45,743 nucleotides of DNA from an uncultured Sinobacteraceae bacterium (GCA_937902995.1 CALEKY010000095.1:1-45743), one strand, 5' to 3'. Shown: positions 9,682 through 18,458, counted from the stretch's first letter. Made by a program: numbers and translations. Notes: generated by a model not told the origin, from the sequence alone.

Positions 9682-10674
9682 TTACAACTTGGCGAGTACG
9701 CCGAGCCCGGACGTCTGTGCGGCGGCATAGACGTACTCGGCAGCAGCGAGGTCTTGGGCGGCGATGCCGAGCGACTTGTAAACGGTCACTTGCGTGTCGT
9801 TTTGCCGACCAGGGACTTTGCCGCCCAGCACTTCGCCGATTTCGCCACGAATGTGCTCGGCGGCACGCTCGCCATAGACGCCCAGCAACTCGCCCGCCTG
9901 TGCAAGTGCCGAGCCGCGAAAATCGACGAAGAACTCCGAACGTTTGACGAGCTCATCGTCGGCTTCGCGCGCCGTTGCCGCGCTTGCGCCGACGAGGTTC
10001 ACGTGCGTGCCCGGCCGCAACCATGCGCCGCGCAGAATCGGTTCGCGCGAGCTCGTGGTCGTACACACGATGTCGGCGTCGCGAACGGCTTCCTCCACGG
10101 TCGCTGCAATCGTGATGCGAACCGGAGAATGATGCTGGCACGATTCGACGAATCGCTCGACGCGCTCCCGATTACGGCCCCATACACACACGCGCTGCAA
10201 GTTTCTGACGGCGACGATCGCGCGCAGGTGCATTTCGGCCTGCTCCCCGTTGCCGAGGATCGCCAACGAACAGGCATCCGGTCGTGCGAGCGCTCGCGTT
10301 GCAACTGCACTGGCCGCTGCGGTACGAAGCGCGGTGATGGCCGTCGCATCGACGACCGCAATCGGCGTGCCGTGCTCGATGTCGAACAACACCACGACGC
10401 CGCGATGCGAAGGCAGTCCGCGTTGCGAATTGTTCGGATAAACGGCGATGACTTTGGCGCCGGCGGCTGCCGGACGATCAAGTACGCCTGGCATAACGGC
10501 AACGATGTTGCCGCCCGGAATCGGCGCGCCGATCCTGAGCGGCAATTGCGCGCCCCCGCGCGAGACAGTGCGCATCGTCGCATCGATCAGCTCGATGCAT
10601 TGCTCCATCGATAGCAACCGGCGCACGTCGTTGCCGGAGATGACCAGGATGTTGTTCGGGCCATGCGAGCTCAT
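9682..10674 (-). CDS. Ornithine cyclodeaminase / mu-crystallin family protein
   Basis: A 330-residue member of the OCD/mu-crystallin family: NAD(P)-dependent enzymes including ornithine or lysine cyclodeaminase, alanine dehydrogenase and ketimine (pyrroline-2-carboxylate) reductase. The N-terminal substrate domain carries SMEQCIELIDATM and the family arginine/lysine region PLRIG...GAKVIAVYP. The Rossmann domain has a glycine-rich LAILGNGEQAEMHL near 140-155, and CTTTSSREPILRG follows. The activity cannot be fixed from sequence. A ketimine reductase or cyclodeaminase would fit beside an aminotransferase, since both handle imino acids. It starts 105 bases after the permease stop and is followed 3 bases later by the aminotransferase. 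Confidence 0.9.
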   Translation of the reverse strand: MSSHGPNNILVISGNDVRRLLSMEQCIELIDATMRTVSRGGAQLPLRIGAPIPGGNIVAVMPGVLDRPAAAGAKVIAVYPNNSQRGLPSHRGVVVLFDIEHGTPIAVVDATAITALRTAAASAVATRALARPDACSLAILGNGEQAEMHLRAIVAVRNLQRVCVWGRNRERVERFVESCQHHSPVRITIAATVEEAVRDADIVCTTTSSREPILRGAWLRPGTHVNLVGASAATAREADDELVKRSEFFVDFRGSALAQAGELLGVYGERAAEHIRGEIGEVLGGKVPGRQNDTQVTVYKSLGIAAQDLAAAEYVYAAAQTSGLGVLAKL

Positions 10675-10779
10675 GAGGGGTTCTTGCTCAACGTGTCATC
10701 AACAGCGTTGGCATTCTCCGCCGCCCGTGCCGGATTTTCTTTGCGTTTCGTGCGGCAATAGCCGGCACCTGAGAATTGT

Positions 10780-12105
10780 TCATGCGCCAGGCACGGCTTT
10801 CGCGATGCGATCCTGCCTCGGTTTCCATGCGGCGTAGTAGGCGAGCCCGATGGCGGCCCATGCGGCCAGTGCGGCGTAAGGGCGCCAATCCGCTTGCAGA
10901 CCGAGCAGGACGACGACGAGCGCTGCGAACGCGCCGGCCCAAGCCCAAGCCGACGTCGCGCGACGATTCAGCTTGAACTTTGCCGCTTCGTAGACAGCCG
11001 GATGATGCTTGATCACGAGCGCGGCTGAGATGCTCGTCGATGCGTACTTGAGCAGCGTCGGAATATTCACTGCGAGGAACAGGCTCGTCAGGTTCATCGG
11101 AAGGAACAGTCCGCCGATGCAGGCCACAAACGTAACGGCGAGCGCGATGTGAGGCGTGCCGAAGCGCGGATGAATACGCGCGAGCGGGGATGGCAGTGCG
11201 CCGGCGCGTGCCATCGCGAACAGGTTGCGCGAGAAGATCAGGAACAGCGCATTGAGGGATTTGCCGATGGCGATGACGGCAGCGCCCACGATCAAAGGCT
11301 TCGCGACGGGACCCATGAACGTTGCCGCCGCGCTCAGCAGGGGCGTATCGCTGGATGCAATTGCAGCGGACCCGAGCACGCCGAGCGCAACGCCGGCGAC
11401 GAGCAAGTACAGCAACACGGCCGAGACGATCGAGATGGCGATGCCGAGCGGAATCGATGCGCGTCCGTCTTTCACTTCTTCGCCGACCTCGGTTGCTGCT
11501 TCGATGCCGAAGAACAGGCCGATGAGGAGCGGCAGGGCGGCCAGGACGCCGGACCACCCGTTCGGCAGGAACGGTTCGAAATGCTGTGCTTCGATGTGCG
11601 GGGTCCCCCATGCAGCGAACACGAGGAACAGCACGATCAAGCTGCCCATCAGCGCGGTCTGCAGACGCGAGGCGATCGTCACGCCGAGATAGTTCGCAAT
11701 GAACACGATCGCGAAGGCCGCGAACATCGTCGGGCGCGTCGGCACGTCGATCAGCATCGAGAGGTAACGGACCATGACGAGCGCGAGCACGATCAGCGCG
11801 CCGACGCTGCCGGCAATGCGCAGCCATGCGATGAAGAAACCGAACGTGGGATGAATGAAGCGTCGCGGCCATTCGTACGATGCGCCCGAGACTGGTAACG
11901 CCGAGCCCATGAAGGCGTAGGTCACGGCGATGATGAACATCGGGATGGCGGCGAGCGCGACCGCGACCAGCATGCCCGGCCCAGCTAATGCGCTGGCGGG
12001 CGCAATCACGGCGAAGATCGCCACGCCGACGGCCGTCCCCAGACCTAGGGCGACGACGCCTGGCAAGCCGACGCCGGTCTTGAGGCGGGAGGAAGATTCG
12101 GTCAT
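10780..12105 (-). CDS. APC-superfamily amino-acid permease
   Basis: A 441-residue inner-membrane permease with about 12 hydrophobic segments. It opens with the APC signature region GLPGVVALGLGTAVGVAIFAV (TM1 with its unwound GxGxxxG stretch), followed by PVSGASYEWPRRF after TM2, and has the family FFGIEAATEVGEEVKD motif near 235-250. The C terminus is short and basic. It heads the minus arm and is transcribed divergently from the AsnC/Lrp regulator 220 bases away, the standard arrangement for an Lrp-type regulator controlling amino-acid uptake. A 14-base palindrome lies just upstream of its start and includes its only Shine-Dalgarno-like bases. The substrate is unknown; an amino acid is inferred from context. 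Confidence 0.9.
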   Translation of the reverse strand: MTESSSRLKTGVGLPGVVALGLGTAVGVAIFAVIAPASALAGPGMLVAVALAAIPMFIIAVTYAFMGSALPVSGASYEWPRRFIHPTFGFFIAWLRIAGSVGALIVLALVMVRYLSMLIDVPTRPTMFAAFAIVFIANYLGVTIASRLQTALMGSLIVLFLVFAAWGTPHIEAQHFEPFLPNGWSGVLAALPLLIGLFFGIEAATEVGEEVKDGRASIPLGIAISIVSAVLLYLLVAGVALGVLGSAAIASSDTPLLSAAATFMGPVAKPLIVGAAVIAIGKSLNALFLIFSRNLFAMARAGALPSPLARIHPRFGTPHIALAVTFVACIGGLFLPMNLTSLFLAVNIPTLLKYASTSISAALVIKHHPAVYEAAKFKLNRRATSAWAWAGAFAALVVVLLGLQADWRPYAALAAWAAIGLAYYAAWKPRQDRIAKAVPGA

Positions 12106-12111
12106 GCGCTA

Positions 12112-12125
12112 CTTCTTATAAGAAG
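12112..12125. promoter_or_regulatory. Perfect palindrome over the permease ribosome-binding site
   Basis: The 14-base perfect palindrome CTTCTTATAAGAAG ends 6 bases before the permease ATG on the minus strand. Its AAGAAG half is the only Shine-Dalgarno-like sequence there, so the element could be an operator (AsnC/Lrp is the obvious candidate), a hairpin masking ribosome binding, or both. Function is inference. Confidence 0.45.
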
Positions 12126-12325
12126 GAGTGTTCCGGCATCGTATTTGGGCCGCGGCGCATTTTCTTGCCGAACTGCCGCTCGTATGACCGTTTCGGCGCA
12201 CCGGTTTGCCGCCAAATCGGGCCTTCGAGGAAGATTCGTGCGACATCGTCCCATGGCTGTTCAATTCCTGATCGTTCGGAGTCAGGCATTTGTTATGCTC
12301 AGACCGGCGGAAAGGAGCATAGAAA

Positions 12326-12808
12326 ATGCCTGAAGGTCTCGACTCCATCGACCTCAAGATCCTCGAGCTGTTACAGCAGGACGCTTCGCTCTCCACTGCG
12401 GAGGTGGCCGAGCGCGTCGGGGTGTCGCAGTCTCCGTGTTGGCGGCGCATCCAGCGTTTGCGCGAAGAGGGGTACATCAAACGTACCGTCGCGCTCGTCG
12501 ATCGGCTGAAGCTCGGCCTGCACATGCAGATCTTTGCGCAGGTGAAGATGACGCGACTGACCGACGAACAGCGTGCCGAGTTCGTCCGTGCGATCGAGAA
12601 CATCCCCGAGATCATCGAGTGCTACACGGTGTTCGGCGAGATGGATGTGATGATGAAAGTCGTCGCGCCCGATGTGCTCTGGTACCAGGACTTCATTTTC
12701 TCGACGATCATGAAATTGCCCGGCGTGCAGGATGTGCGCTCGATCGTGACGCTCGTCGAAATGAAGAACACGACGGCGCTGCCGCTCAAAGTGCGCAAGC
12801 TTCGATAG
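12326..12808 (+). CDS. Lrp/AsnC family transcriptional regulator
   Basis: A 160-residue feast/famine regulator. Residues 5-60 form the helix-turn-helix domain typical of the family (DSIDLKILELLQQDASLSTA, then VGVSQSPCWRRIQRL). Residues 70-150 form the RAM/AsnC ligand-binding alpha-beta domain, with IIECYTVFGEMDVMMKVV holding the effector-binding glycine region. Length is normal. Start is clear: AAAGGAG lies about 9 bases upstream. It sits between the two arms of a peptide and amino-acid locus, divergent from the permease, and is probably a local amino-acid-responsive regulator of both arms. A possible -10 (TATGCT at 12294-12299) lies upstream with no good -35. The paralogue (Lrp, AsnC, BkdR, PutR type) cannot be named. 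Confidence 0.93.
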   Translation: MPEGLDSIDLKILELLQQDASLSTAEVAERVGVSQSPCWRRIQRLREEGYIKRTVALVDRLKLGLHMQIFAQVKMTRLTDEQRAEFVRAIENIPEIIECYTVFGEMDVMMKVVAPDVLWYQDFIFSTIMKLPGVQDVRSIVTLVEMKNTTALPLKVRKLR

Positions 12809-13135
12809 CCGCCGGGTTCGGCAATTCCTGTCGCATAAACAATGCCGCAACGGTTTGCTTGGGCCGGCACAACGACAAGAAATTGCGCGGATGGGGGAGT
12901 AGGCTGCGTAGCCGTTGCTTCCGGTGGCTGCAGGCGACACCAAGAGGGCGTGGGGCTCGGGGCGTGGAACAAGAGAGGCCCATGGTTTCACCGCCCTTGC
13001 GCGAGGTCGCTCCATGCATCCTGCGTCTGCGGCATTCGTGCATCTGGAGCTAAGAGGGCGACGGTTGTCTATAGCCTGTCGCCCCGTAGCCTCATTCGAG
13101 GAGCTCAGCGCCCAGCGACCAAAAGGGTAGACGAA
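12809..13135 (+). other. Intergenic stretch between regulator and carboxypeptidase
   Basis: No gene is supported in these 327 bases. Open frames here lack ribosome-binding sites and family features. Bases about 13064-13095 hold degenerate CTATAGCCTGTCGCC / CCGTAGCCT units of the CTACAGCCT repeat family that recurs in this window. No terminator for the regulator is visible. Confidence 0.5.
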
Positions 13136-14629
13136 ATGCTCATCGGATCCTTTTTCCCGCAACTGCTGAACGTAAGGGCGTTACGCAGTGTCGTGTCCGT
13201 CGTTTATCTTGCATTTGCGCTGACCGCGGCTGCCGAATCCGATTCGCTTCCTGTCACGACCGAACACGTCGGTACGTTCAACGGCGTCAAAGTCGAGTAT
13301 GTGGCGGCCGTCGAAGCGATCGTCATCGACGATCCGCCCGTTCGCTTCGTAACGACGTCGTACATACGCAAACGAGGCGCAAAGGACCGCCCCGTGCTCT
13401 TCTTGTTCAACGGCGGACCGAGCGTGTCCTCGATGACGCTGCACATCGTGGGTCTCGGCCCGAAACGCATTGCTGTCGCGCAGGACGTCACGCAACCGCC
13501 TCCGCCGCCGCAACTGCTCGACAACTCTTACACGGTGCTCGATGTCGCGGATCTCGTGTTCATCGATCCCGCCGAAACGGGTTTCAGCAGAGTGTTGGAT
13601 CCGCAGGCGCGGGAACGCGTGTATTCCGTTTTCGGCGATGCCGACTCGGTGGCCAAGCTCATCGAAGCATGGTCCCGAAAGCACGGACGCGAAGGCGCTC
13701 CGAAATTCGTGCTCGGCGAGAGCTACGGAACGATTCGTGCTGCGCTCGTCGCAGAACGGCTGGCGAAGACGATGCCGCTCGAGGGCGTTTACCTGTTCGG
13801 TCAGGCGGTGAACATCGTCGAAACGACGCAGCGAGCGAAGAACATCGTCAGCTACCCGACGAATTTGCCTTCGCTCGCGGCCATCGCTGCATATCACGGC
13901 AAAGCCGATCTCGGCGGTCGCTCGATCGAGCAGTTCATCGACGACGTGTACGCATGGGGGATGACCGAGTACTTGAACGCGCTGCTCAAGGGTAACGACT
14001 TGCCCGCGTCCGACCGGCAACGCATCGCCAAGCAATTGCAGGATCTGACCGGGATCTCTGCTGAGTACTACTTCGCTAACGAGCTCAAGATCACGAAGGT
14101 GGCCTTCGCGCGCGAGCTCTTACGCGACCGCAACCGCATCGTGGCGCAATACGATGCGCGATACAGCGGTCCTGCGCCGGCGTCGGGTGAGCGTGCCGCC
14201 GATCCCTTCTTTGCTGCGGTTGCCTCGCAGGAACCGTTGTTCGCTGTTTACTTGGAGAAGGCGCTCGGCGTGAAGAATGTAAAGGAATATCGCGCGAGCG
14301 CGCCGGATACGGGCAACTGGAAGTGGGAGGCGACCGGCGGCATGGTCGGCGGCCCGTTTCTCGATTACGACTACCAGGCCGCGCTGGACAAGGCATTCGA
14401 GGCGAATCCTCGCTTTCGACTTGCGATCGGTACGGGCATTTACGATTTGACGACGACGATCGGACCGGCGCGTTATCTCGTTGCGCAAAGCCGCTATCCG
14501 CGAGATCGTGTTTCGCTTCATCAATACGAAGGCGGCCACATGGCGTACACGAACGAAACGGCACTGGCGAAATTCGCGGCAGACGTTCGTGCGCTCATCG
14601 TCGGTACGAACAGCAAGAGGACGCCGTGA
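13136..14629 (+). CDS. S10-family serine carboxypeptidase (second copy)
   Basis: A 497-residue S10 peptidase. GGPSVSSM at 93-100 is the oxyanion-hole region, S196 in GESYGTIR is the nucleophile, the acid is probably the aspartate in GIYDLTT, and the histidine is in YEGGHMAYTNE close to the C terminus. A signal-like segment (about 17-33, SVVSVVYLAFALTAAA) predicts export. I start at the ATG at 13136, preceded by AAAAGGG; the frame stays open further upstream, but that region lacks features. It shares the layout of the carboxypeptidase at 6990-8507 but diverges in sequence, so the locus carries two paralogues, perhaps with different C-terminal residue preferences. The stop overlaps the next start (GTGA). 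Confidence 0.92.
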   Translation: MLIGSFFPQLLNVRALRSVVSVVYLAFALTAAAESDSLPVTTEHVGTFNGVKVEYVAAVEAIVIDDPPVRFVTTSYIRKRGAKDRPVLFLFNGGPSVSSMTLHIVGLGPKRIAVAQDVTQPPPPPQLLDNSYTVLDVADLVFIDPAETGFSRVLDPQARERVYSVFGDADSVAKLIEAWSRKHGREGAPKFVLGESYGTIRAALVAERLAKTMPLEGVYLFGQAVNIVETTQRAKNIVSYPTNLPSLAAIAAYHGKADLGGRSIEQFIDDVYAWGMTEYLNALLKGNDLPASDRQRIAKQLQDLTGISAEYYFANELKITKVAFARELLRDRNRIVAQYDARYSGPAPASGERAADPFFAAVASQEPLFAVYLEKALGVKNVKEYRASAPDTGNWKWEATGGMVGGPFLDYDYQAALDKAFEANPRFRLAIGTGIYDLTTTIGPARYLVAQSRYPRDRVSLHQYEGGHMAYTNETALAKFAADVRALIVGTNSKRTP

Positions 14630-15864
14630 GTCTCACGCGACGAGAGCTGTTGGCGGGGGCGGCACTGACGCCGCTCATGACCGCGAGCGCAGCCGCGGCG
14701 GCTGCATCGACCGAGCTGCCGGCGAAGAATCAATTCGCGCCGATGCCGTTCGCATATCTCGATGCCGGCTCCATTCATCCGCTCAGCCTCGGCGCGAAGG
14801 CGGCGCTCGAGCGGTACTTGCGCTATCGCACCTACGACGGTTCTGCCGAAACGCTCAGCATGAGCGCGGTCGAGGAGCGTGTACTCGAGGAGTATGCCGC
14901 CCTCGTTGGCGCAAACGTCGATGAGATTGCGTTCGTGCAGTCGACGACGATGGGCGAGAACCTGGTGTTACAGGCGCTCGATCTGCCGCGCGCGGGCGGA
15001 CGCATCGTTACCGATGTGCTGCACTTCTTCGGCTCGTTCTACACCTACGGCGAGCTGCGCAAGCAGGGCATGGATGTGGTGACTTTGCGCATGACGCGCG
15101 ACGGCCGGATCGACATGAACGAGATGGCGCGAGCCATCGACAAGAACACGAAGCTCGTCGCCGTCAGCCTCGTCTCGACCGTCAACGGTTTCGAGCACGA
15201 TCTGAAGCGCATCTGCGATCTTGCCCATGCGCAAGGTGCCTACGTCTACGCCGACATCGTGCATGCGGCCGGTGCCATACCGATCGACCTGCACGCGACT
15301 GGCGTCGATTTCGCAGCCGGCTCTTCGTACAAGTGGCTGATGGGCGATTTCGGTCTGGGCTTTCTCTATGTGCGCAAAGAAGTGCAGCAGAAGCTGCGCA
15401 CGCCTTGGTGGGGCTATCACCAGCTGGCGAGCTTCCAAACGCACGTCTTTCCCTACGACGAACCGGGCGATGACGTCGCGACCTACACGAACGCACCAAG
15501 TGCAGCCGGCCGATTCGCGATGGGCACGATCTCATGGCCGCAGCTCGTGCAGCTCGAGTATTCGCTGGCCTGGCTCAATCGCATCGGCGTCGCGAAGATT
15601 CAAGCGTGGCGACAGCCGATGATCGACACGTTACAGAAGGAGCTGCGGCACCGCGGCTACGAGCCATTGACGCCGTCCGACTCGCGAACGCCGATGGTCG
15701 CGTTTGCGCTGAAAGATGCACGTACCAAGCTCGCGAAGCTTCTTGCGGATGCGAAAGTCCGTATCACCGTATCGCGGCATCGTTTCCGTGTGTCCGTCGC
15801 CATCTTCAACGACCCCACAGACATCGACCGCCTGCTCGCGGTGCTGCCGAAGTCGCCGCCGTAA
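14626..15864 (+). CDS. Class V PLP-dependent enzyme with Tat signal peptide
   Basis: A 412-residue fold-type I PLP enzyme of the class V aminotransferase / isopenicillin-N epimerase / cysteine desulfurase group. The cofactor lysine is K236 in AGSSYKWLMGDFG; D210 and H213 in YADIVHAAGA are the usual ring contacts. The N terminus MSLTRRELLAGAAL, followed by an alanine-rich stretch, is a twin-arginine signal, so a folded, cofactor-loaded enzyme is probably exported. Translation starts at GTG 14626, overlapping the carboxypeptidase stop by 4 bases, with AAGAGG upstream, so the two are translationally coupled. The reaction could be epimerisation, desulfurylation or transamination. An epimerase acting on periplasmic amino acids or peptides fits the context but is unproven. 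Confidence 0.88.
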   Translation: MSLTRRELLAGAALTPLMTASAAAAAASTELPAKNQFAPMPFAYLDAGSIHPLSLGAKAALERYLRYRTYDGSAETLSMSAVEERVLEEYAALVGANVDEIAFVQSTTMGENLVLQALDLPRAGGRIVTDVLHFFGSFYTYGELRKQGMDVVTLRMTRDGRIDMNEMARAIDKNTKLVAVSLVSTVNGFEHDLKRICDLAHAQGAYVYADIVHAAGAIPIDLHATGVDFAAGSSYKWLMGDFGLGFLYVRKEVQQKLRTPWWGYHQLASFQTHVFPYDEPGDDVATYTNAPSAAGRFAMGTISWPQLVQLEYSLAWLNRIGVAKIQAWRQPMIDTLQKELRHRGYEPLTPSDSRTPMVAFALKDARTKLAKLLADAKVRITVSRHRFRVSVAIFNDPTDIDRLLAVLPKSPP

Positions 15865-15872
15865 CGGCGGCG
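15854..15872 (+). other. Hairpin with stop codon in the loop
   Basis: A perfect 8-base stem CGCCGCCG/CGGCGGCG encloses the TAA stop codon of the class V enzyme as its 3-base loop. No T-run follows, so it is not a classical terminator. It could affect termination of translation or RNA stability, or be chance in GC-rich sequence. Confidence 0.35.
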
Positions 15873-16058
15873 CTTCATCCCTCTGCGCGAGAGAGTTGCA
15901 CGCGCCGACTGCGCGCGTTAGGGTCCTGTCACGAAGAAGAATTCAGGGGGGATGATGAAGTCGGTTCTGGCGCTTTCACGCATCGTTCTTGCACACGCCG
16001 TTCGCTGCCGCCGGGCATAGCTCGAGCGGAGACCCAATTTCCTGCTGAGCCGATCATC

Positions 16059-17309
16059 ATGACGGGCGCCATTGCGTCTCTCATCGCCTTGCTCGCGGCC
16101 ATCGTCCTTTCGATGGTCTCGCGCATCAACGTCGGATTGATTGCAATCGCCGCCGCATGGCTGATCGGCGTCTACGTCGTCGGTCTCGATGCGAACAAGG
16201 TGCTTGCCGGATTTCCGGCGGGACTGTTTCTCACGCTGGTGGGCGCGACGCTGCTTTTTGCGGTCGCCGAGGTCAATCGCAGTTTCGAAGCGGTGGCGGG
16301 CCGTGCCTTCACGCTCGCGCGCGGCAGCGTGCGCGTGCTTCCAATCGTGTTCTTCGTCCTGGCATTTTTCTTCTCGGCCATCGGTCCTGGCGCAGTGCCA
16401 GCAGTGGCGCTCCTGATTCCTCTGGCGATGGTTCTCGGGGCGCGTGCCGATATTCCGCCGCTTCTGACGGCGCTCATGGTTGCGAACGGCGCCAATGCCG
16501 GCAACCTGTCGCCAATCAGCGCGGTCGGCATCATTGCCAACTCGCGCATGGAGGCGGCGGGCATCGGCGGTCACGAAGGCATCGTCATGCTCGCAAACTT
16601 TCTCGCTCACGCTGCCGTCGCGGGGATGGCGTACGTTTACTTCCTGTTCTGGATGCGATCGCAAGTCAGGAAGGTCGCTCCGGTCGACGCTGAGGTCCCG
16701 CCCTTGGATCGCGCGCAGGTTTGGACGTTGGTCGTGCTGGCCGCATGGGTGGTCGGCGTCGTGTTCTTCCGCTTGCATGTCGGTCTCAGCGCCTTTACTG
16801 CGGCGCTCATCTTGATCGTCGCGCGCGCCGGCGACGAGCTCGCTGCGATCAAGAGGATGCCATGGGGCATCATTCTCATGGTCACCGGTGTTGCCGTGCT
16901 CATTTCCATACTCGAGACGAGCGGCGGCATGGATCTTTTCACCAAGTTGCTCGCGACCGTTGCGACACCGAGCACCGTGAACGGCGTGATTGCCTTCGTT
17001 ACCGGCGCGATCTCAACCTACAGCAGTACCTCGGGCGTCGTGCTGCCTGCCTTCCTGCCGACGGTCCCAGGGCTGGTTCGCGAGCTCGGCGGCGGCGATC
17101 CGCTCGCCATCGCGCTCAGCATCAATGTCGGTTCCTCGATCGTCGACGTGTCGCCGCTCTCGACGATCGGTGCACTGTGTGTTGCGGCGGTGAGCGAAGC
17201 TGCGACCGCGCGCAAGCTGTTCAATTGCATGCTGATCTGGGGCTTTGCCATGGTGATCGTGGGCGCGCTGTTCTGCCAGCTGTTCGCCACGGCTCTGGCG
17301 CGCATCTGA
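16059..17309 (+). CDS. MatC/SLC13-like ion-transporter-superfamily permease
   Basis: A 416-residue inner-membrane protein with 10-12 hydrophobic segments, resembling the C4-dicarboxylate transporter MatC N-terminal family and the wider ion-transporter superfamily. The first half holds SAIGPGAVPAVALLIPLA and ANGANAGNLSPISAVG, and the second half holds the pseudo-symmetric STYSSTSGVVLPAFLP and SSIVDVSPLSTIGALC. These paired S/N-P-(L/I)-S-rich re-entrant hairpins form the substrate and cation site in this superfamily. I start at ATG 16059; no strong Shine-Dalgarno is visible, but the first transmembrane helix begins at once. It lies 194 bases after the class V enzyme. A carboxylate or amino-acid-derived substrate is inferred. 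Confidence 0.87.
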   Translation: MTGAIASLIALLAAIVLSMVSRINVGLIAIAAAWLIGVYVVGLDANKVLAGFPAGLFLTLVGATLLFAVAEVNRSFEAVAGRAFTLARGSVRVLPIVFFVLAFFFSAIGPGAVPAVALLIPLAMVLGARADIPPLLTALMVANGANAGNLSPISAVGIIANSRMEAAGIGGHEGIVMLANFLAHAAVAGMAYVYFLFWMRSQVRKVAPVDAEVPPLDRAQVWTLVVLAAWVVGVVFFRLHVGLSAFTAALILIVARAGDELAAIKRMPWGIILMVTGVAVLISILETSGGMDLFTKLLATVATPSTVNGVIAFVTGAISTYSSTSGVVLPAFLPTVPGLVRELGGGDPLAIALSINVGSSIVDVSPLSTIGALCVAAVSEAATARKLFNCMLIWGFAMVIVGALFCQLFATALARI

Positions 17310-17482
17310 GACTCGACTGTCCATATCGTTCGTCATCGAGCGAGTGCGTTTTCGTTGCTGGGCTGTCGGCGGCAGCGCCGTACATATCGGGCACTGCTAC
17401 TCAAATCGCCCTCTGGCATGGATCTCCCGGGCCTTTCGTCCGACAATGCGCGGTCCGAATAACTCGAAGCCAAGGGGAGACC

Positions 17483-18427
17483 ATGCACATGCGACTCTTG
17501 CCTGTTGTTGCCACCGCTGTCGTGCTCGCTGCCTGCGGTCGAGGTGCCGAGCAGCAGTCCACTGCGTCGACCGAAACGCCAGCCGCAGCTGAGAGCGGTA
17601 ATGTCCATGAGTTTCGGATCGGCGAGCTGACAGCGTATGCGCTGAAGGACGCCACGTTCGTGATTCCGAACGACGGCAAGGTGTTCGGCATCAATCGTGC
17701 GCCGGAGGACATCGCGAAGCTCCTGAGCGAGGCGGGGCTACCTACTGCCGAGTTGACGTTGAGCGTTCAGCCGCTACTCGTGAAGACTGCGGACAAGGTC
17801 TTGTTGTTCGATACGGGTACCGGAGCCGGCGCCGGCGAGGCTGGCGGTAAGCTCCTTGCGTCGATGAACGAGGCCGGCATCGATCCGGCGAGCGTCACCG
17901 ACATTTTCATTTCGCACGGTCATTTCGACCACGTCGGGGGGTTGGTCGATGCGAACGGTGGGCTCGTGTTTGCCAATGCGACTGTGCGCATGTCGGCGAA
18001 CGAGTGGGAGTCTTTGCAGGCATCCGCAGGCGATGACGCGGGCCGTAACGCAATGATTCAAGCGATTACACCGAAGGTCGAAACGTTCGCGCCCGATGCG
18101 GAAATCATCCCGAACGTCGTCAAGGCCGTGGACATCAAAGGTCACACGCCGGGTCACTCGGGATATCTCATTTCCTCGGGCGACGAATCCTTGCTCTACA
18201 TCGGCGATGCTGCGCATCACTATGTCGTGTCCGTGCAGGAGCCGGATTGGACGATCCAGTTCGACGGCGATGCACCGACGGCGCAAGCGAGTCGCAAAGA
18301 GGTGCTGGCGACCTACGCGCAAAGCGGACAACGCATCTATGCGGTTCACTTCCCATTCCCAGGCTTGGGTAAATTCGTGAAGGAAGGCGAGCGCTTCGTG
18401 TGGAGCGCAGAAGCGCACCACCATTGA
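17483..18427 (+). CDS. Lipoprotein metallo-beta-lactamase-fold hydrolase
   Basis: A 314-residue MBL-fold protein. The N terminus MHMRLLPVVATAVVLAACGRG is a lipoprotein signal with lipobox VLAAC and lipidated C18, so the enzyme is membrane-anchored on the periplasmic side. The metal site HGHFDH at 145-150 is intact, with a further histidine in IKGHTPGHSG and the bridging aspartate in YIGDAAHH. This sequence type is the broad MBL hydrolase group that includes AHL lactonase-like and other hydrolases rather than a confirmed beta-lactamase. The start at ATG 17483 has AAGGGGAGA just upstream. It is the last gene of the plus arm and is closed by a strong terminator 32 bases downstream. The substrate is unknown. 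Confidence 0.9.
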   Translation: MHMRLLPVVATAVVLAACGRGAEQQSTASTETPAAAESGNVHEFRIGELTAYALKDATFVIPNDGKVFGINRAPEDIAKLLSEAGLPTAELTLSVQPLLVKTADKVLLFDTGTGAGAGEAGGKLLASMNEAGIDPASVTDIFISHGHFDHVGGLVDANGGLVFANATVRMSANEWESLQASAGDDAGRNAMIQAITPKVETFAPDAEIIPNVVKAVDIKGHTPGHSGYLISSGDESLLYIGDAAHHYVVSVQEPDWTIQFDGDAPTAQASRKEVLATYAQSGQRIYAVHFPFPGLGKFVKEGERFVWSAEAHHH

Positions 18428-18458
18428 TTCGCCCGAGAGCACGGACGCAGCTCAGAAG

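Noticed and set aside
35..12105. Lasso-peptide isopeptidase or FecIR-type locus
   Set aside because: A receptor beside peptidases recalls such loci, but no sigma factor, FecR, precursor peptide or prolyl-oligopeptidase-type isopeptidase is present.
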